In this document: positions 59,696 through 64,000 of the stretch, in pieces
Layout of the letters: each line of letters starts with the position of its first letter
Position numbering within the stretch: the first letter of the stretch is position 1
Source of the DNA: Sphagnum compactum
Taxonomy: Eukaryota; Bryophyta; Sphagnopsida; Sphagnales
DNA: 64,000 bases
Direction: 5' to 3'
Assembly (NCBI GenBank): GCA_965153455.1
Contig: OZ234494.1
Location: forward strand, 6,076,001 to 6,140,000
The notes under the pieces: generated by a model
Told to the model about the DNA's origin: nothing
Database searches by the model: none
What the model saw: only the letters and a program-made list of their open reading frames with translations
Position numbers and translations under genes: made by a program

Positions 59696-59990
59696 TGTGT
59701 TACTCGGCTGCTGGTCCACTCTAGCTGTGAAAGGTGTGCGATTCATTCACAACGTGATTTTACATAACAACACTTCCGGAAAAGAAAGGCCAAGAGTCCA
59801 ACTGACTTACATCATGTGATGGCATTTGCCTTACGCAACAAAATGGCTCTCAATACGTCATATGATGTAACTATGTGGGCGACCTTCCTTCCTTCACTTG
59901 GGTCGACTGCATGTGAGTCGCTTTGTCTCACATGATGATTTGGGAACTGAAAAGAGAAGAAAGTCTCTGTATCTAAAGATAAATTAAAAA

Positions 59991-60096
59991 TGTGTGGGGA
60001 TGGAAAAGAACAAGATTTTGCTGCATGGTGGGGATGGAAAAGAACAAGATTTTTGCTGCATGGTGGGGATGGAAAAGAACAAGATTTTTTGCTGCT
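59991..60096 (+). repeat. ~35-bp tandem repeat, three copies with growing T run
   Basis: Units at about 59993, 60026 and 60061 share 'ggggatggaaaagaacaaga'. The following T run is 4, 5 and 6 long in successive units, consistent with slippage. It translates differently in each copy, so it is not protein-coding. Confidence 0.85.
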
Positions 60097-60099
60097 AGT

Positions 60100-61448
60100 A
60101 TATGTCCCGCACCCGACAAACACAAGAAAAAAGATGGGGAGACCCCTTCACTCCATGAAGCGACTTCTCGTTAGTTAGTTGCATGGAAATTCTATTCCTA
60201 ATATTGGCTGCCATTATTTTTGTCCTGGACTAATAGCCCTTCCTAAGAACACCCAAACCTATTCAAGCCCTTGCCATTTAGACAAGACCAAAAATGGCGA
60301 CCAACACAATTATTAGAAATTATTTTACATTTTTTTAAATTTAAAAAATTTAAAAAATCTCTTGTTGACTGGGAGAGTTTGGCAAAAGAAAGAGAGGGGG
60401 AAAAAGAAAAGGGAAATAAAAGAAAGACAATCAAGTTTTTGTGGTCAAAATTTGTTGCCACCCACCCAACTAGGGTTTTTTTTTCAATTTGGAGGGGGGG
60501 AAGGGGGGGTAGGTAGGTAGGTGGGTTGACAACCATTCGCACGAGGGTCTTAGCCAAATTTGGCTATAGGTCAGAGAGGTAAGTAGCAAAAGTTAGGAAA
60601 CCTGGCTACCCATATTCTGGCGACAAGCTATATGAACTAATGTCTAAATATGGCAAGTTGAAGGGAAAATTAAATTAAAATTCCCTCAAAATCAGGCAAA
60701 CTTTTTGGAGTTTTTTTTTTAAAAAAAAGGGAATCTTCCAAACAAGAGAGAAATCTGTTCTCTATTGAAAAATAGGTGCAAATTTTCACACCCAAAACAA
60801 ACAAAAAAAAAGAAAAAAGGCTGGTGACCAAACTCAATCCCTAGTCATAACTGAAATTATCCAAATGAAATAAGGGCAATCAAATCAAATGGGGATTAGC
60901 CATATTTGACTTTTTAAGCTTTTGTTTGTACAACTAGAATGTCCACATATTTTGGGGGGTTTTTTCTTTTTCTTTTCCTTTTTTAATGGGGTGTGTGCCA
61001 GCCAAAAAACCGCCCACCAACATATACATATTTGCATAAGTTAAGACCAAGGGAATTATATGATAATACATATTATATTATATTATATTTTCATATATAT
61101 ATATGAAAAAATAATAATATAATATTATATATATATATGACATTATATTTAATAGGTTGAGAGAAAGGGATTATGTGATTGTTATGTGGGTACGTATGCA
61201 TTACATATGCATACATAGTACAAGACAAATGTTGGGATTGGTACATCTCAAGATATTGTTCACAAATTTGACCATGGTTTAGAATGTGTGGTGTAGTAGT
61301 ATGTACTAGGTCCACTAAAGAGACTCTCTCCAAAGCAAACCTCTTTTTTTTCTTTTTTTTCAATTGGTGAGATTTTGCCAAAAATGAAGTGAAATTAAAA
61401 ATTAGTTTTGTTCGAAAATGAAGTGATTTTGGAGGATTTTTTTGTTTA
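60100..61448. other. Intergenic; AT-rich palindrome at about 61070-61140
   Basis: No gene seen. G-rich 'ggaggggggg..taggtaggtagg' lies at 60493-60525. A TATTATATTATA/ATATATAT tract around 61070-61140 is largely self-complementary. Confidence 0.4.
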
Positions 61449-61920
61449 ATTCTACCCTAAACATTCAAACCTACCCTAAATCCTAAAAATCAACAAAAAC
61501 ACATTCTACCCTAAAATTCAAACCTACCCTAAATCCTTGAAATCAACAAAAACACATTCTACCCTAAAATTCAAACCTACCCTAAATCCTTAAAATCAAC
61601 AAAAACACATTCTACCCTAAAATTCAAACCTACCCTCAATCATTGAAAGCATCAAAAACACATTCTACCCTAAAATTCAAACCTACCCTAAATCCTAAAA
61701 ATCAACAAAAAACACATTCTACCCTAAAATTCAAACCTACCCTAAATCCTAAAATCAACAAAAACTACCCTAAAATTCAAACCTACCCTCAATCCTTAAA
61801 AGCAACAAAAACACATTCTACCCTAAAATTCAAACCTACCCTCAATCCTTAAAAGGCAACAAAAACACGTTCTACCCTAAAAAATTCAAACCTACTACCC
61901 TCAATCCTTAAAAGCAAGGA
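61449..61920 (+). repeat. 53-bp minisatellite with two telomere-like words per unit (about 9 copies)
   Basis: Units start near 61449, 61503, 61556, 61609, 61662, 61716, 61765 (short), 61814 and 61869. Each contains ACCCTAAAATTCAAACCTAC and ACCCTAAATCC, that is CCCTAAA (complement of TTTAGGG) about 20 bases apart, with CCCTCAA in later units. An ORF of 69 codons across it is a by-product of the periodicity. Confidence 0.9.
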
Positions 61921-62707
61921 AAACACAAAAAGGCGCAAGAGAGGTGAGGTATATATAGCAAGTAAGCAGATTGATTGAATGGAGATGAGTTTTACAAAGA
62001 GTTCCTGAGTTGCGTATATAATCTTTACAAACATTTTGAGTGTTTCTGAAAGGTGTGTTGTCTGTCTGTCTGTCACCAGCCCCTTTTCTTTTCTTCTTTT
62101 CAAATCAATGGGCAGGAGGAATGGCTGTTTTCTGAAGGGCCAGCCCCTTGAAACAAACTAACTACATACAAAAAAGAAAAAAACTGAATTGAGCCTCACA
62201 CTCTTTTTCTATACCCTAGAAGCTTTTCCCATCATCTTCCAAAGAGAGGGCAAACTCTGCTGACTGCACTTTGATCATTTCATTCACTACTCCCAAAGAC
62301 ATGACTTTGTTTTTTTCTCGCTTGAGCGCTCACAACTGCCTGTAGAAGACCTAATGGATGTCCTTTCTGTATTTGTACAAGAGACAGTGATCACATCTTC
62401 CTCCGCCCCCACCACCACCACCACCACCACCACCCCCACCCTAACCCTAATAACACACCAGATGTTCCCACCTCACAACATGTGCCTCCTTGTCGTTACT
62501 GTAATGCATTGGACATATTTCTAGATGTGTGCTTTGTAAGTAAGCAGGGAGTTGCTAATCAAGATTTGTTCATTGTTGTGGCTTTGAACTCTGTGTGTAC
62601 CTGTCTCTCTACCACCCAAGCAAAATGTTTCTCACTTACAGTACATCCCCAGGCAGGCAGGCAGGCAGGCAGGCACGATTACTTTTTGTTTTGCCCCTTT
62701 TAAAATC
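61921..62707 (-). other. Probable 3'UTR/flank of the TGA gene
   Basis: Sequence downstream of the TGA stop on the minus strand. It contains a (CAC)n run at about 62408-62436 followed by CCCACCCTAACCCTAAT, and a (GGCA)n run at 62652-62675. No other gene is recognisable. Confidence 0.4.
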
Positions 62708-64000
62708 CTAGTCTCGGGGTCGTGCTGACCACAGGGAGCTGAGTGCTCGCAAGCGGGCAAAGTAATCACCCATTGCAAGAAGGCCTCTTGCTGCTTGACG
62801 GGTTGTCAAGATACGATGCATTTGCTGCAACGTCTGTTGCCGCAAATTATCTGCCTGCCAGCCATGCCATGCCCCCCCCAACATCAACGGATTTGTTTTA
62901 TGAAAAACAGATAGTCTACAGAATCGAGTTCTTATGCAGTCAAGTAGTAGAGCATATCTAAAACTCAGATAATAAAGGAGGATTCTTATCAGGAGAACAA
63001 TGCAAAATTATTACATACATACCTGGCGCACAAAAGACTCAAGTGTGCCCAATTTCCCCATTGCCATGGCCATCTGACCCATGTAATTTGCAACATTGGG
63101 TGAAGAGACCAATAAGCCACCCATAACCGTATCTGCAAGGGATTGCTGTAAAGCTTCCATTCCTTGTGAAAGTGCATCCTCGGCTTGCTGGGATGACTGT
63201 TGCAAGTTACAGATTCCAAGTAGCTGTTGCTCTGTCAATGGCTCAATTTGTGGTATTAGAATCTGCACACTCCCCCAACAACCCAAGACCCAGTGGTATC
63301 TCAAAAAACCTTCTTCCACTCTGATGAACAATTAACTACTGGGCCCTGCATCTCTACCATCAGGTAAAAAAGGTGAGACAATTTCAGAACAGGAAAAATG
63401 AATTAAGTAAACTGTGCTCTTAAATCAGCAGCAGCCATTGGACTGGTATGTGGATTATTGTATTCCACCTTGAGGAGTTCAGAAGGTCGAAAACCACCCA
63501 TCCACATAAAGCAGCGCTCAGCTGGTGTTTTCCACATTCCTGACACAAGGTGGAAGACATCTGCTTTAGCAGCAACAGCTTTTAGGCGGAAAATATCATC
63601 ATAGTGCGCCATTCCCCCATCAACAAGCAAGCGTAACTCATTGTCAGCCACGTGCGCTTGCAACGCTGCCCGTAGCTCACACATCTGCCGATGCTGCTCT
63701 TCCACCCACCTTCCATATTCCATGTCGAAAGCCACTGCCCCTGAGATCACATAAATCGTGCACCAAATTTAAAATTAAAATCAAAAAAATCTGAGGTTCC
63801 ATGCATACTTAAGGAATTTATGGTATTCAAAGTACCTCTCGACCCGTATTCAAAATCCATACATACTAGAGCAATGTACGGTATTCAAGTCCTGACATCC
63901 TAACTCATGAATCTCACAAAACCCCATGAAGGTGGCAACTGGAAGGAACCTGGATTCAACGCAGTAGTCACACCATTTGCACCACTGGAATGAAGATTCT
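62708..64000 (-). CDS. TGA: TGA-type bZIP transcription factor, C-terminal exons (partial)
   Basis: TGA factors bind TGACG motifs and, in angiosperms, partner NPR1-type coactivators in defence and development. Four exons read from right to left: 63950->64000 (end of an exon that continues beyond the window), 63469-63740, 63023-63262 and 62708-62854 with stop at 62708-62710. All junctions are GT/AG with matching phase. The DOG1/TGA domain is complete in the visible part: FDMEYGRWVEEQHRQMCELR, AHVADNELRLLVDGGMAHYD, LVSGMWKTPAERCFMWMGGF, then IPQIEPLTEQQLLGICNLQQ, SSQQAEDALSQGMEALQQSL, and the C-terminal MHRILTTRQAARGLLAMGDY and FARLRALSSLW. No damage is seen. The basic region and leucine zipper are upstream, outside the window. 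Confidence 0.95.

Noticed and set aside
61643-61852. 69-codon ORF with THSTLKFKPTLNP repeats
   Set aside because: By-product of the 53-bp minisatellite; the period is not a multiple of three and the frame breaks in other units.

Overview
This window is nuclear DNA from a land plant. It holds intron-split genes with plant-only families (a TGA-type bZIP factor, a DUF1644 protein, a copy of the chloroplast translocase ATPase SECA1), long AT-rich intergenic stretches, and decayed Gypsy, PIF/Harbinger and CACTA elements. The style of the genes and retroelements suggests a large-genome, possibly non-flowering lineage (fern, lycophyte or similar). I infer this from general resemblance only; no marker here fixes the species.

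Layout. 0.4-2.9 kb: 3' ends of a Gypsy-like retroelement in two orientations, flanking a piece of a CACTA-like element. 4.9-13.9 kb (+): the main gene, rebuilt here as 12 phase-consistent coding exons (about 1159 aa). It encodes an N-terminal RING, a run of Pumilio-like repeats, a long Ser/Pro-rich region and a second RING near the C terminus. 14-29 kb: gene-poor AT-rich DNA with a 59-bp minisatellite, a PIF/Harbinger transposase remnant, a TTATTTTA-rich CACTA-like element, a complete 154-bp CACTA MITE and a strong inverted-repeat cluster. 29.2-31.3 kb (+): a GC-rich 5' region and the first four exons of a conserved plant protein (At3g12590-like), with a one-base deletion and no later exons found. 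33.8-34.1 kb (-): a small orphan ORF. 36.7-40.0 kb (-): an intact DUF1644 zinc-binding protein gene with a 5'UTR intron. 40-54 kb: gene-poor DNA with repeats. 54.7-55.2 kb (-): a broken Myb/SANT (trihelix-like) gene. 55.7-58.2 kb (+): an intron-bearing, multiply broken SECA1 pseudogene, head-to-head with the Myb/SANT gene. 58.6-62 kb: tandem repeats, one of them telomere-like. 62.7 kb to the window end (-): the last four exons of a TGA bZIP factor, whose bZIP domain lies outside the window.

Nothing suggests that these genes work together. Three look intact (RING-PUF-RING, DUF1644, and TGA as far as it is visible). Three are decaying copies (At3g12590-like, Myb/SANT, SECA1), pointing to duplication followed by loss. 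All exon boundaries were read by eye from splice consensus, phase and family similarity; no transcript or search was available.
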